Assembly (NCBI GenBank): GCA_013289855.1
Contig: JABCZD010000003.1
Span: forward strand, 372,001-436,000
Reading direction: 5' to 3'
Length of the DNA stretch: 64,000 nt
Source: Acidobacteriota bacterium
GTDB taxonomy: Bacteria > Acidobacteriota > Terriglobia > Acidiferrales > UBA7541
This document shows positions 1 through 9,071 of the stretch, piece by piece; the first letter of the stretch is position 1, and the number at the start of each line of letters is the position of its first letter. The notes below the pieces were generated by a model. The model had not been told where the DNA came from. It did no database searches and was given only the letters and a program-made list of their open reading frames with translations. A program made the position numbers and the translations under genes.

Positions 1-838
1 GGTCCAGGATAATTCCCTTCTGTTCGTGCGCGTCGTCCGGCACTCTCGCCGTTAGCGTTACCCGGCCAAAATTGACCAACGGCCGGTCCTCCGGCCAGTG
101 GATGGTCGCGTCATCCAGCACGTCGTTCTCGTTCGCCATCTGTACCAGGATTTGGAAGTTCACCGCGCCCGCCGCAATGCGATGTGCAAGCTCATCGAAA
201 AGAAAGTTTGGATCGTTGATCTTTGCACTCGCTTCATCGAGATGCTCTTCCCCGGCCTCCGGAACGACCCGGTAGCGGCCATAGCGCGAGACGCCATCCT
301 TGTTCGTAAACCGGAAAGCCGATATCGCGAAGTAGCTGGCCTGCGCAAAACTCGCTGGCCTCGGCTTGGGCTGCACGAATGCCAATGCTGCAGGGTGCGA
401 ACCCAGGAACGCCTCAATGGGCTTCGGTGACGGCTTCGATGGATCGCTCGCCGCAATCGCACGCAACAATTCCAGAAACTCCTGCCCCGTCCGCACCGGA
501 AATCCGTCCGTCGAATGACTGATGATATCCGTGTGCACGCGTTCGCCAAGATGGAACCGAATGCCCAGCCCATGCGGCATCGCGTTGGGATCGTTGTCGG
601 GAATCAACGGCAGTCCCGTGGAGTTCGAGAATCGCGCCGTCACCGGCGTAGACTCGTGCGCAATGTGTGGGGCCCGCGTCAGCGCCGCGGCATCACGTGA
701 AGGCGTGAACGTGCCGGTGAGCAGCATCCCCTTGGCGTGCGCCGGACGAAAACCAGGGTGCTCGCCAAAAAGGGTCTCGAACTGCTTGAGAATATCCTGG
801 CTCAACGCTATGACTTTTTCATCGTTTGGAAGTGGCAT
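1..838 (-). CDS. Catalase-related peroxidase (SrpA-like), C-terminus beyond window
   Basis: Heme peroxidase of the small catalase-like family, expected to use H2O2 or organic peroxides. The reading frame is open from an ATG at 838 to the window edge: 279 codons are visible and the heme-tyrosine region is outside. The N-terminal part has the family signature: PVTARFSNSTG, then IPDNDPNAMPHGLGIRF, a HTDIISHS segment and FPVRTGQEF. A good Shine-Dalgarno (AGGAG, 7 nt upstream) fixes the start. It is on the same strand as lysC but 220 bp downstream of it, so probably a separate unit. Family assignment is firm. Whether it is a true catalase or only a peroxidase cannot be judged without the C-terminus. 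Confidence 0.85.
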   Translation of the reverse strand, partial: MPLPNDEKVIALSQDILKQFETLFGEHPGFRPAHAKGMLLTGTFTPSRDAAALTRAPHIAHESTPVTARFSNSTGLPLIPDNDPNAMPHGLGIRFHLGERVHTDIISHSTDGFPVRTGQEFLELLRAIAASDPSKPSPKPIEAFLGSHPAALAFVQPKPRPASFAQASYFAISAFRFTNKDGVSRYGRYRVVPEAGEEHLDEASAKINDPNFLFDELAHRIAAGAVNFQILVQMANENDVLDDATIHWPEDRPLVNFGRVTLTARVPDDAHEQKGIILD

Positions 839-1015
839 AAACCGCTCCTGAATAATCCGAGATGTTGCTCCGACGCGTTGCTTTGATGACGCTATCGCCC
901 AATACGATGCTGTTTAATTTAGAGAGAAAAACAGCGAATGCGCCGAAACGCATGGGCAAAATCCTAGCACAGGCGCGGCATACGGCAAGCAGTCAACAAA
1001 TCGCGCCCTTCGACT

Positions 1016-1075
1016 TCACTTGGGTGGCCTTCATTGGGTCGCCCTTTACGGGGTCGCTCTTTACTTGGCCGCTCT
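1016..1075 (-). repeat. Four 15-bp tandem units across the lysC stop codon
   Basis: On the minus strand, four consecutive 15-bp units begin AGA/AGG GCG (the last AGGCCA) and each ends in an in-frame stop: RAAK-stop (1061-1075, the true lysC terminus), RATP-stop (1046-1060), RATQ-stop (1031-1045), RPPK-stop (1016-1030). The copies diverge by a few bases each and the next 15 bp no longer match in register. The pattern is read directly from sequence. Its origin by tandem duplication of the terminator codon region is inference. Confidence 0.75.
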
Positions 1076-2482
1076 ATCCAATCCGAACTCCCGATGCAGC
1101 GTGCGCAGCGCCGGCACCACGGACTGTTCTTCAATCACAAACGAAATGTTCGTTTCCGAAGAGCCTTGCGCGATGGCGATAATATTTACGCCTTCTTTGC
1201 CCAGCGCATTAAACGTCTTGCCCGCGATACCAGGGATGCCGCGCATGTTCTGTCCCACCACCGCCACGATCGCAATGTGCGGATCCACGCGAATATGCTC
1301 TACCTTTTCATGTTCCAAATCCTGCGCAAATTCCTTGCGCAAACCTTCCACGGTTTTTTCCGCGTCCGCGGACGAAATACCGAAACAGATATCGTTCTGT
1401 GACGACGATTGCGAAATCAGCAATACATTCGCCCGCACTTCCGCCGTGGTCGAAAACGTGCGTCCCACCACGTCCGGCAGTCCCACGATTCCCGGGCCAC
1501 CCACGCTGATGAGCGTTACGTCCCGAATCGCCGTCAACGCTTTTACGCCTCCGCCGACGCTCTGCGCTTGCGGCGTAATCTTGGTTCCCGTCTGCTCCGG
1601 CGCAAAGCTATTGCGAATCCATACCGGAATCCCAGCGTGCATCACTGGTCGCAATGTCTTCGGATGCAACACTTTCGCGCCAAAATATGCCAGCTCCGCC
1701 GCTTCCCGGTATGAAATTTCTGGAATGGTTTTCGCCTCGGTCACCAGCCGCGGGTCCGCCGTCAACACGCCATCCACATCCGTCCAGATGATTACTTCAT
1801 CCGCATCCAGCGCGGCGCCCAAAATCGTCGCGGAATAATCGGATCCGCCGCGGCCCAGCGTGGTCAGGTCTCCATTGGGCGTGGCGCCCAGAAAGCCCGT
1901 CACCACCGGCACAATCCCGCGCTCCAGCAGAGGCAAAAGTCGCGCCTGCGATTTCTCGCGCGTGCGTTCCATCTGCGGCTCCGCTCCTCCGTGGAATTCG
2001 TCCGTCACGATCAGTTCCGTCGCTTCAATCGCTTCGCTTTGCAGTCCCAGCTGTTTTACCGCCGCGGCCACCAGCGGCGCGGACAATCGCTCCCCTAAGC
2101 TGGAGATCGCGTCGAGTGTCCGCGTGGAAAGCTCGCGCAATAACGCCGTTCCTTCGCAGAAACGCCGCCCTTCCATCAGCACGGTTCGCATTTTTTGCAG
2201 CACCTGGTCGCGTTCCTGTCCGCTCTTCACCAGGCTGGCCAGCGCGGTCTCATGTTGCCCGCGCAGAGAATCCATGATGGCTGCGGCACCACTCGCGTCG
2301 CCCGTCTGCGCCGCTTTCGCCGCTTCGATCAATCGGTTGGTTACGCCGCTCATCGCGGAAACCACTACGACGCACCGCTGTTCTCGTGCGCCATCGGCAA
2401 TAATCTTCGCGGCGCGCGCGATGCACTCCGCATTGCCAACGGAGGTTCCACCAAACTTCATCACCTTCAGCCGCGTACTCAT
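1061..2482 (-). CDS. lysC: Aspartate kinase, monofunctional, with C-terminal ACT domains
   Basis: Phosphorylates L-aspartate, the first step towards lysine, threonine, methionine and diaminopimelate. 473 aa. The N-terminal kinase motif KFGGTSVGN is at residues 9-17. The segment LTTLGRGGSDYSA is the aspartokinase catalytic/nucleotide region, followed by ADPRLV. From about residue 330 there are two ACT modules (DVTLISVGGPGI and IAIVAVVGQNMRGIPGI), which normally carry lysine or threonine feedback. The frame extends 20 codons upstream, but ATG at 2482 has AAGGGAG just before it and gives the family-typical start. Its stop lies in a tandem repeat (see 1016-1075). No homoserine dehydrogenase domain. 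Confidence is high. Confidence 0.96.
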   Translation of the reverse strand: MSTRLKVMKFGGTSVGNAECIARAAKIIADGAREQRCVVVVSAMSGVTNRLIEAAKAAQTGDASGAAAIMDSLRGQHETALASLVKSGQERDQVLQKMRTVLMEGRRFCEGTALLRELSTRTLDAISSLGERLSAPLVAAAVKQLGLQSEAIEATELIVTDEFHGGAEPQMERTREKSQARLLPLLERGIVPVVTGFLGATPNGDLTTLGRGGSDYSATILGAALDADEVIIWTDVDGVLTADPRLVTEAKTIPEISYREAAELAYFGAKVLHPKTLRPVMHAGIPVWIRNSFAPEQTGTKITPQAQSVGGGVKALTAIRDVTLISVGGPGIVGLPDVVGRTFSTTAEVRANVLLISQSSSQNDICFGISSADAEKTVEGLRKEFAQDLEHEKVEHIRVDPHIAIVAVVGQNMRGIPGIAGKTFNALGKEGVNIIAIAQGSSETNISFVIEEQSVVPALRTLHREFGLDRAAK

Positions 2483-2698
2483 TTCGCTCCCTTGGTCTGC
2501 GGACACTTTACCCATGGCCTCAAGACCCTTCTTCCTCTGCATTTTTCTTTAACAGTAAATCTAGCATGGCAGGAGCGGCGCGGAACTTCATCGGCAGTTC
2601 GCGACCGTGTTTCGGTAACCGTCGATACATGAATTTGAAGTCGCAGGTCTTCGGTAATCCGCTTCATCCCCGCTGTGACGCTTCCCATGTAATCCGGA

Positions 2699-2704
2699 TA
2701 CAAT
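2699..2704 (+). promoter_or_regulatory. Candidate -10 box of a leaderless promoter
   Basis: TACAAT at 2699-2704 lies 7 nt before ATG 2712, and no Shine-Dalgarno precedes that ATG. A weak -35-like GTGACG is 18 nt upstream (2675-2680). The upstream ATG at 2703 overlaps the -10 box, which argues for 2712 as the start. Confidence 0.4.
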
Positions 2705-2711
2705 GTGTCTC

Positions 2712-3473
2712 ATGCTGCGCCGTGTACGTCCCGGATTGCTTGCGCTTTGTTTCTTCAGCGCTTCGGTGCTCCTGTCTTGTCCTGGTTTGCGCGCACAAGA
2801 AAACTGCAATGTTGAAGTTAAGCTGCTGCTTTCGGCGACTGAGACTCAAGCTGCCGTCGCGGCATTAGGCGCAAGAAACGAAACCAAGGGACGCGTCTAC
2901 TTTTTTGATACCGACGCGCTCGATCTCTTGTCGCAAGGCGCGATCGTGCGCCTGCGTCGAAACGCTAAAAGCGATATCACCGTAAAATTTCGCCCGCGCA
3001 ACGATAAACAATTCCTTTCCTCGGCCGCGGGTCTTGCCGGCTTCAAATGCGAGATTGACCTCACCGGTGACGGGCAGAATGCTTCGTATTCGATTACCAG
3101 TCCCTTCGCCGCGCAGCACCTGCCTCAAGCGGGATTCGAGATTCCGCGATTACTGAACGCCGCACAGCTGACGCTCTTCCCGGACGCGCAAGTGTCTGTT
3201 GATTGGAACCGCGTCAAAAGGCTTTCGACGATACTCTCCACCGATTGGCAGATTCCGTCGCAGCCGCCCTTGGGCAAACTGGTATTGGAGCTGTGGGAAT
3301 GGCCCGGTGGAAAAGTTCTCGAACTCTCCACCAAGGTTCCGCTGAACGCGGCGGCGTCAACGTATGCAGAAATGCAACGCTTGGTGCAAGCCAAGCATTT
3401 GTCAATAAGCCCTGAACAACACGTTAAGACCACCATCGCTCTTCAAGCCATGACGCACACCACAGTGCACTGA
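2712..3473 (+). CDS. Secreted CYTH-like domain protein
   Basis: 253 aa. A basic n-region and hydrophobic stretch (LLALCFFSASVLLSCPGLRA) form a signal peptide, so the protein is exported; a Cys in that segment leaves a lipoprotein possible. The mature part starts with NVEVKLLLSATE, followed by YFFDT, GAIVRLRRN, ITVKFRPRN and FKCEID. This order of an E-x-K strand, RLR and K-x-R strands resembles CYTH/triphosphate-tunnel enzymes, but the full ExExK motif is reduced to VEVK. An exported CYTH-like protein is unusual because known members act on cytosolic polyphosphate substrates. Assignment rests on motif order only; no specific function is claimed. It converges on the acyl-CoA synthetase gene. 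Confidence 0.6.
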   Translation: MLRRVRPGLLALCFFSASVLLSCPGLRAQENCNVEVKLLLSATETQAAVAALGARNETKGRVYFFDTDALDLLSQGAIVRLRRNAKSDITVKFRPRNDKQFLSSAAGLAGFKCEIDLTGDGQNASYSITSPFAAQHLPQAGFEIPRLLNAAQLTLFPDAQVSVDWNRVKRLSTILSTDWQIPSQPPLGKLVLELWEWPGGKVLELSTKVPLNAAASTYAEMQRLVQAKHLSISPEQHVKTTIALQAMTHTTVH

Positions 3474-3527
3474 CAACGCTCGACAAACGCTCTGCCTGCT
3501 TTACTTAAGTTTATTCGCTTCGGTCTG

Positions 3528-3545
3528 GCCGGGCTAAAGCCCGGC
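3528..3545. repeat. REP-like hairpin GCCGGGCTAAAGCCCGGC
   Basis: Perfect 7-bp stem (GCCGGGC/GCCCGGC) around TAAA, followed by ATCTACATAAA, in the gap between two convergent genes. It has the same architecture as the two hairpins at 24590-24656, with a compensatory stem change (GGGC/GCCC versus GGTC/GACC). There is no T-run, so it is a repeat element rather than a classical terminator. Confidence 0.7.
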
Positions 3546-3568
3546 ATCTACATAAACCGGCTCTGTTC

Positions 3569-5182
3569 CTAAGCCGTCGGCCGCTGCGCCAAATGCTCTA
3601 GTCCGCGCTCGCGCACTTCGATTTCGCGGATGCGATATTTCTGAATCTTGCCCGTGACCGTGGTGGGAAACTCACAAACAAGTCGGATGTGCTGCGGAAT
3701 CTTGAAATATGCGATCTTGCCTTTGCAGAAGTCGCGAAGCTCCTCTTCGCCCGCCGTTTCTCCGGCGCGCAGCCGCACCCACGCCACCACAATTTCTCCC
3801 ATGCGCTCGTCGGGCAGTCCCACCACCTGCACCTCGGCGACTTTTGCGTGGGTGTACAAAAACTCCTCGACCTCTCGCGGATAGATATTCTCTCCGCCGC
3901 GAATGATCATGTCCTTGGCACGTCCGGTGAGGTGAACGTATCCATCCTCACGCATGACGCCCAGATCGCCGGTGTGCAGCCAGCCTTCGTCATCAATCGC
4001 GCAGCGCGTCGCTGCAGGCTCATCGTCATATCCTTTCATCACCATGTAGCCGCGCGCGCAAACTTCTCCTTGCTCGCCGATAGGAACCGTTTCGCCGGAG
4101 TCCACAGCGGCAATCTTCACCTCTGTAGAAGGCAAGGCTTTGCCCACGGTAGAGACGCGGGTCTCCAGCGCGTCGTCGAGCTCCGACAACGTAATTACCG
4201 GTGAGCTTTCCGTCTGCCCGTAACCGATCACCATTTGCGGGCAATGCATTTCGCTCACCACGCGCTTCATGATCTCGATCGGGCACGGCGCTCCCGCCAT
4301 CATTCCGGTACGCAGGCTGGTTAAATCGAAACTCAAGAAATCCGGCAGCCCAAGTTCCGCGATGAACATGGCCGGCACACCATAGATGGCCGTGGCGCGC
4401 TCCGTTTGAACGGCCTGCAACACCGCTCGCGGTTCAAAGCACCAGCCGGGAAGAATCAGGGCCGCTCCGCTGGCCAGCGCCGCCATCACGCCAATCACAC
4501 AGCCAAAGCAGTGGTACAACGGCACAGGCGAGCAAATGCGATCATCGCAGGCGTAGCGCATCACCTGCGCGCAGAGCCTGCCATTGTTGACCAGATTGCG
4601 ATGCGTGAGCATTACGCCCTTAGGAGACCCCGTGGTCCCGGAGGTGTACTGAATGTTCGCGACGTCCTCGGTGCGGATCGTGGGCGCGATCGGATCGCTG
4701 GCCTGCTGCAAATCATTCCAGCCTTCCGAATCGAAGTAGATCACACGCTCAAGAAGCAGAGTCTGCCCAGCGCGCGCTGCTTCAAGCAATGCGGAGTAGT
4801 CAACGCGCTGGTCCTTGCGCCAGAGAAATAGCGCTTTCATGCGGGAGCGCCGCAGCACAAACGCCAATTCATGTGAGCCGTAGGCAGGGTTTACGTTGAC
4901 CAGCACAGCGCCGGCTCGCGCGCAGCCCAGTTGCACCAAGACCCATTCCACGCAGTTCGTCGACCATAGGCCGACGCGGTCACCAGGCCGAATGCCGAGA
5001 GACCACAATCCGCGCGCGACGCGCTCGCCAGCATCGCGAAGTTCCTTCCACGTGAGTCGCTTGCCCTGGTGGCAAGAAACCAGCGCGAGCGCGGCACCGC
5101 AACGCTTGGCAGTTTCATCCAACACTTCGCCGATGCTCAATTCCCAAAGTTCGTCGTCCGGGCCACGCCGGTAACTCAGCAT
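3569..5182 (-). CDS. AMP-forming acyl-CoA synthetase (FadD-like)
   Basis: 537 aa ANL-superfamily enzyme that activates a carboxylic (probably fatty) acid to acyl-AMP and then acyl-CoA. The P-loop YTSGTTGSPKG is at 179-189. Further motifs are YGQTESSPV (A5), a GWLHTGDLG block (A7), LTGRAKDMIIRGGENIYP (A8) and VTGKIQKYRIRE with the catalytic Lys near the C-terminus. This profile is that of the medium/long-chain fatty acyl-CoA synthetases. The frame extends 43 codons upstream, but ATG 5182 has GGAGC before it and gives MLSYRRGPDDELW, a normal family start. No beta-oxidation genes adjoin it, so the substrate is unknown. Confidence 0.9.
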   Translation of the reverse strand: MLSYRRGPDDELWELSIGEVLDETAKRCGAALALVSCHQGKRLTWKELRDAGERVARGLWSLGIRPGDRVGLWSTNCVEWVLVQLGCARAGAVLVNVNPAYGSHELAFVLRRSRMKALFLWRKDQRVDYSALLEAARAGQTLLLERVIYFDSEGWNDLQQASDPIAPTIRTEDVANIQYTSGTTGSPKGVMLTHRNLVNNGRLCAQVMRYACDDRICSPVPLYHCFGCVIGVMAALASGAALILPGWCFEPRAVLQAVQTERATAIYGVPAMFIAELGLPDFLSFDLTSLRTGMMAGAPCPIEIMKRVVSEMHCPQMVIGYGQTESSPVITLSELDDALETRVSTVGKALPSTEVKIAAVDSGETVPIGEQGEVCARGYMVMKGYDDEPAATRCAIDDEGWLHTGDLGVMREDGYVHLTGRAKDMIIRGGENIYPREVEEFLYTHAKVAEVQVVGLPDERMGEIVVAWVRLRAGETAGEEELRDFCKGKIAYFKIPQHIRLVCEFPTTVTGKIQKYRIREIEVRERGLEHLAQRPTA

Positions 5183-5358
5183 TGCGCGCTCCGTTACTTG
5201 GAAATCTCGGATCGATTCATCGGAAGTCACATTGCGCTGAATTCTGCCACAGTCCGCACGCCAGCGGTACACCGTCATCGCCAGGATACTGCGCGGATCG
5301 GTTGAGACCACCGCATTAATCAGGAACCAGCGGGGAACAGCCGTTTCATTCTTGGGGG

Positions 5359-5850
5359 TCAGTTCGATTTTTGCTTTTCTGGGCCGCGAACAATTATTTT
5401 CCCATGCCCTTGGCCGTTGGGGCGATAGTCGAAGTAATTTATGTACTCGTTATAAGGATTCCGCACGCAGACTGCAGTTGGCGCCCCACTCAATGGTCGA
5501 CCATCTTTTACTTCAGACTCACCATGGTCATCGTCGGCTTCCTCAGGAGTGGAGACGTCGTCCAGGTTGGTGAATACCCAGATGTTCATCGTATACGGTT
5601 GTGGGTAGCGCTTTACGACGAGCTGATAAAGAGTCTTCAGGTTCTCTTTCGTGAATGCTTCCTGTTCCATCAGGACCCAGACCTGTCGCACTGAAGCGGC
5701 CTTTGCTACTTCGTTGTGGACGATTACGTATCGGAACGGAGAAGACGTGCCGAGGCGGAATTGAGCCGCTCCCGTACCGAACGCTCCGAGGGCAACCAGA
5801 ACCGAAATCACGCTAAATGTTATGGCTCTTCTCACTGTAGTGTTTGACAC
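5359..5850 (-). CDS. Hypothetical exported protein
   Basis: 163 aa, starting at GTG 5850 with GAAGGGA about 8-14 nt upstream. An N-terminal hydrophobic segment (AITFSVISVLVALGAFGTGAA) predicts a signal peptide or membrane anchor. The rest is soluble: FRYVIVHNEVAKAASVRQVWVLM, then a YTMNIWVFTNLDD strand and a C-terminal INYFDYRPNGQG segment. No family recognised. It is divergent from padR across 150 bp, so the two could share a control region. Confidence 0.65.
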   Translation of the reverse strand: MSNTTVRRAITFSVISVLVALGAFGTGAAQFRLGTSSPFRYVIVHNEVAKAASVRQVWVLMEQEAFTKENLKTLYQLVVKRYPQPYTMNIWVFTNLDDVSTPEEADDDHGESEVKDGRPLSGAPTAVCVRNPYNEYINYFDYRPNGQGHGKIIVRGPEKQKSN

Positions 5851-5962
5851 CGCCAGTCCCTTCTAGGTTCCATACAACGGCTAGAAAACTGAGCAGAATT
5901 CTTGCCGAGTCCGGACAAATCAGGTAATCGGAATCTGACTCATTACCATACTTTTGCTCACC

Positions 5963-6004
5963 TTGACATTCTACTGGAAGAACTTTACTATCACCTAGAA
6001 TGTC
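5963..6004 (+). promoter_or_regulatory. padR promoter enclosed by a perfect 9-bp inverted repeat
   Basis: -35 TTGACA (5963-5968), 17-nt spacer, -10 TACTAT (5986-5991). The A of the padR ATG is at 6000, 9 nt past the -10 box, so transcription should start at or very near the start codon (leaderless). GACATTCTA (5965-5973) and TAGAATGTC (5996-6004) are perfect inverted repeats with centres 31 bp apart (three helical turns); the right arm contains the start codon. PadR proteins typically bind ATGT/ACAT dyads, and both arms contain that core, so autorepression is likely. Confidence 0.75.
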
Positions 6005-6359
6005 TACCAAAGAACAGAGAGAACGCATCGAACTGCTGCAAGGCACGCTCGACTTGCTAATTTTGCGAACGTTGCTGCTCGGGCCGGTCCACGGTCACGC
6101 CATCGCCAAGGCCATTGAATTTCGATCCGACGACGTGTTGCAAGTCGAACAGGGATCGCTGTACCCGGCCCTCCATCGACTCATCAAGCGGGGATGGATT
6201 TCGGCGGAAGAAGGCACCTCCGAAAATAATCGCCGCGCCAAGTTCTACAGGCTTACGCCAAAAGGACGGAAGCGGCTGGTTCTGGAGACCAGCAAGTGGG
6301 CCAAGCTTTCGGGGGCCATCGCGCGGATTCTCCGCCCAACCGAGGAGGGTGAATCATGA
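6000..6359 (+). CDS. PadR-family transcriptional regulator
   Basis: 119 aa winged-helix repressor. Hallmarks are [22 protein letters not shown], the wing/recognition segment [13 protein letters not shown], and [11 protein letters not shown]. PadR proteins are dimeric repressors often induced by small molecules or membrane stress. The last bases overlap the permease gene (ATGA at 6356-6359), the standard arrangement of the PadR-ADOP pairs that are expanded in Acidobacteriota. No Shine-Dalgarno precedes the ATG. A near-consensus promoter and a perfect dyad lie directly over the start, so it probably represses itself and the permease. Confidence 0.93.
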   Translation: MSTKEQRERIELLQGTLDLLILRTLLLGPVHGHAIAKAIEFRSDDVLQVEQGSLYPALHRLIKRGWISAEEGTSENNRRAKFYRLTPKGRKRLVLETSKWAKLSGAIARILRPTEEGES

Positions 6360-9031
6360 GGCGCGGCAAGCGCAACTTGGAGGATCTCGACGAGGAGATC
6401 CGGAATCACATCGAGACGGCGACGCAAGAAAACATTGACCGCGGTATGTCGCCGGAAGAAGCGCGTCATGCGGCTATGCGCAAGTTCGGAAATGTGATGC
6501 TGGCCAAAGAAGATACGCGCGCGGTGTGGACGCTGATTTGGCTTGAGGAGCTAGTGCAAGACGTTAGCTTCGGCCTGCGGACGCTCGGCAAATCGCCGGG
6601 TTTTACGGCCGTGGCCATTCTTACGCTCGCCATCGGCATTGGCGGAAACGCCGCGGTATTCAGCGTCATGAATGGAGTGCTGCTAAAGCCGCTGAACTAC
6701 CCACACGCGGAGGAATTGGTCTCGCTGCACCAGATCGCTCCGGGCGCGGAAGGGCTGGCGAGTTTCGAGAATGGTCTGTTGCTTTCGCCTTCGATGTATT
6801 TCACTTATGCGGAGCAAAACCGAACGTTTCAATCGGTGGGTGTATGGGACACCGGGACCGCCAATGTCACCGGTCTGGCCGAGCCGGAACAAGTGCGGAC
6901 GGTGGAGGTCAGCAACGGCGTTCTCGAGGCGCTTGCTGTTCCACCCGAAGTTGGCCGGTGGTTAACGCAGTCCGATCAAATTCCGCACGGCCACGAAACG
7001 GTAATGCTGAGCCACGGTTATTGGCAGCGCAGATTCGGCGGAGACCGCGCCGTGATCGGGCGCAACATCGTGATTGATTCGCGGCCGCGCGAAATCGTCG
7101 GCGTAATGCCGCAAGGCTTCCGTTTCGTCGATGCCGATTTTGATGTGGTGGCGCCCTTCGCCTTTGACCGCGGTGCGCTGATTCTGGCGGGTTTTGGATA
7201 TCACGGAATCGCGCGGCTCAAGCCGGGCGTGACAATTCCCGAAGCCGACGCGGATATGACGCGAATGTTGCCGATCTGGATGGACTCCTGGACAAACGGT
7301 CCCAAGTCAAATCCGCATATCTACGAGACGTGGAAAATCACGCCGATGATTCGCCCGCTGAAGCAGGAAGTGATCGGAAGTGTGAGCGAACTCCTGCGTG
7401 TGGTGATGGGGACGATTGGCGTGGTGCTGTTGATTGCATGCGCCAACGTGACAAATTTGCTGCTGGTGAGGGTCGAATCCAGGCAGCAGGAGTTGGCCGT
7501 GCGCGCAGCGCTGGGCGCGGGATGGGGACGAATCGTACGGGGACTGCTAGTAGAAAGTGTGATGCTGGGGCTGATGGGCGGCGCGCTTGGCGCCGGGTTA
7601 GCCTATGCCGGCCTGCATTTTCTCCTGTCGCTGGGTTCGGCAAATCTTCCCCGCTTGAACGAAATCTCGCTGGACGCACGCACGCTGGGATTCACGCTGC
7701 TGCTTTCCGTGTTCTCAGGCTTGGTGTTCGGCCTGATTCCGGCACTGAAATACGCGGGACCGCGGACTTCGCTAGCTCTGCGGAGCGCGGGACGAACCAT
7801 CAGCGTAAGCCGTGAGCGGCACCGCGCGCGCAATATGCTGGTCATAGGTCAAGTGGCCATGGCGTTCGTTCTGCTGGTGAGCGCGGGTTTGATGATGCGC
7901 ACGTTCGAGGCATTGCGAACTGTCGAGCCGGGATTCACGGACGCCCGGCACCTCCAGCTGATGCGAATTTCCATTCCGGATTCGCTCGTGGCGGAGCCGG
8001 AACGCGTGACACGCATACAGAAGCAAATTCTCGATGCGCTGTCGGCAATTCCTGGCGTGCAGTCGGCCGGGTTCGTCAGCGAAATGCCGATGGAAGGGTT
8101 CGACTCAGGCTGGGACGCCATCTATGCGCAAGACAAAGCCTATCCGTTCGACGCAATCCCGCCGCTGCGGCGGTTCAAGTACGTTTCGCCCGGTTTCTAT
8201 CAGACGGCCGGAACACGAATCATCGCGGGACGCGAACTGACTTGGGCTGAGATATATGGCCTGCGTCCGGTGGTGATGGTTTCCGAAAATCTGGCTCGCG
8301 AGCTATGGGGTACGCCAGCCGCCGCGATCGGAAAGCGCATAACGGAATTTCCGTCGATGCCATGGCACGAGGTGATCGGAGTGATTGAGGATGTTCGCGA
8401 AGTAGGCGTCCAGGAGCAAGCGCCAGAGATCGTGTACTGGCCACCCATCATGGGAAATCTTTTTGGGCCAGGACCAGTGCAGGCGGTCCGGACCATGACC
8501 TTCGCGATTCGCAGCGAGCGCGCTGGCACGGAAGGTTTTCTGAACGAAGTGCGGACGGCGGTGTGGTCGGTGAATCCGAACTTGCCGCTGGCGTCGGTGC
8601 GAACGATGACAGACGTATATCGCAAATCGGTGGCGCGAACGTCTTTCACTTTGGTGATGCTGGGGCTAGCGGGGTCGATGGCGCTGGCGCTGGGGATCAT
8701 CGGAATCTACGGCGTGATCTCTTACACGGTGTCGCAACGGCAGCGGGAGATTGGCATTCGGTTGGCGCTGGGGGCGCAGAGCGGAGACGTGGTGAGCATG
8801 GTTCTGGGGCAGGGCGCAAAGCTGGCCTTGCTGGGTGTGTGCATCGGTGTATTTTCCGCCTTCGGATTAGCGCGGTTGATGACGAGCCTGCTGTTTGGAG
8901 TGACGGCGCACGATCCGCTGACGTTTGCCGCGGTTGCGGCGCTGCTGATCTCTGTCGCGCTCGTGGCGTGCTACCTTCCGGCGCGCCGCGCCATGAAGGT
9001 GGATCCCACGGTTGCGCTACGCTACGAATAG
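6356..9031 (+). CDS. ADOP-type ABC transporter permease (MacB/FtsX family)
   Basis: 891 aa, composed of two MacB-periplasmic-core plus FtsX modules. The N-terminus is the ADOP-specific soluble extension ([28 protein letters not shown]), then a first TM with [17 protein letters not shown], a large periplasmic core, three TMs at about 380-480, a second periplasmic core, and a final FtsX block ([31 protein letters not shown]). No ATPase gene is adjacent, so the nucleotide-binding partner must be encoded elsewhere. Translation is coupled to padR by a 4-bp overlap. The substrate is unknown. MacB-type systems work as mechanotransmitters rather than classical channels, which is family knowledge and not tested here. 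Confidence 0.93.
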   Translation: MRRGKRNLEDLDEEIRNHIETATQENIDRGMSPEEARHAAMRKFGNVMLAKEDTRAVWTLIWLEELVQDVSFGLRTLGKSPGFTAVAILTLAIGIGGNAAVFSVMNGVLLKPLNYPHAEELVSLHQIAPGAEGLASFENGLLLSPSMYFTYAEQNRTFQSVGVWDTGTANVTGLAEPEQVRTVEVSNGVLEALAVPPEVGRWLTQSDQIPHGHETVMLSHGYWQRRFGGDRAVIGRNIVIDSRPREIVGVMPQGFRFVDADFDVVAPFAFDRGALILAGFGYHGIARLKPGVTIPEADADMTRMLPIWMDSWTNGPKSNPHIYETWKITPMIRPLKQEVIGSVSELLRVVMGTIGVVLLIACANVTNLLLVRVESRQQELAVRAALGAGWGRIVRGLLVESVMLGLMGGALGAGLAYAGLHFLLSLGSANLPRLNEISLDARTLGFTLLLSVFSGLVFGLIPALKYAGPRTSLALRSAGRTISVSRERHRARNMLVIGQVAMAFVLLVSAGLMMRTFEALRTVEPGFTDARHLQLMRISIPDSLVAEPERVTRIQKQILDALSAIPGVQSAGFVSEMPMEGFDSGWDAIYAQDKAYPFDAIPPLRRFKYVSPGFYQTAGTRIIAGRELTWAEIYGLRPVVMVSENLARELWGTPAAAIGKRITEFPSMPWHEVIGVIEDVREVGVQEQAPEIVYWPPIMGNLFGPGPVQAVRTMTFAIRSERAGTEGFLNEVRTAVWSVNPNLPLASVRTMTDVYRKSVARTSFTLVMLGLAGSMALALGIIGIYGVISYTVSQRQREIGIRLALGAQSGDVVSMVLGQGAKLALLGVCIGVFSAFGLARLMTSLLFGVTAHDPLTFAAVAALLISVALVACYLPARRAMKVDPTVALRYE

Positions 9032-9071
9032 ATTTTCCTCTGACCTTTGGGCGCCCCGCTGATTTACCTCA

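Noticed and set aside
1020..1838. Plus-strand 272-codon frame antisense to lysC
   Set aside because: No recognisable domain; it is the mirror of a well-supported aspartate kinase and lacks a start context.
2483..2702. Lysine riboswitch ahead of lysC
   Set aside because: The gap is about 220 bp but no conserved L-box segments or terminator stem were recognised.
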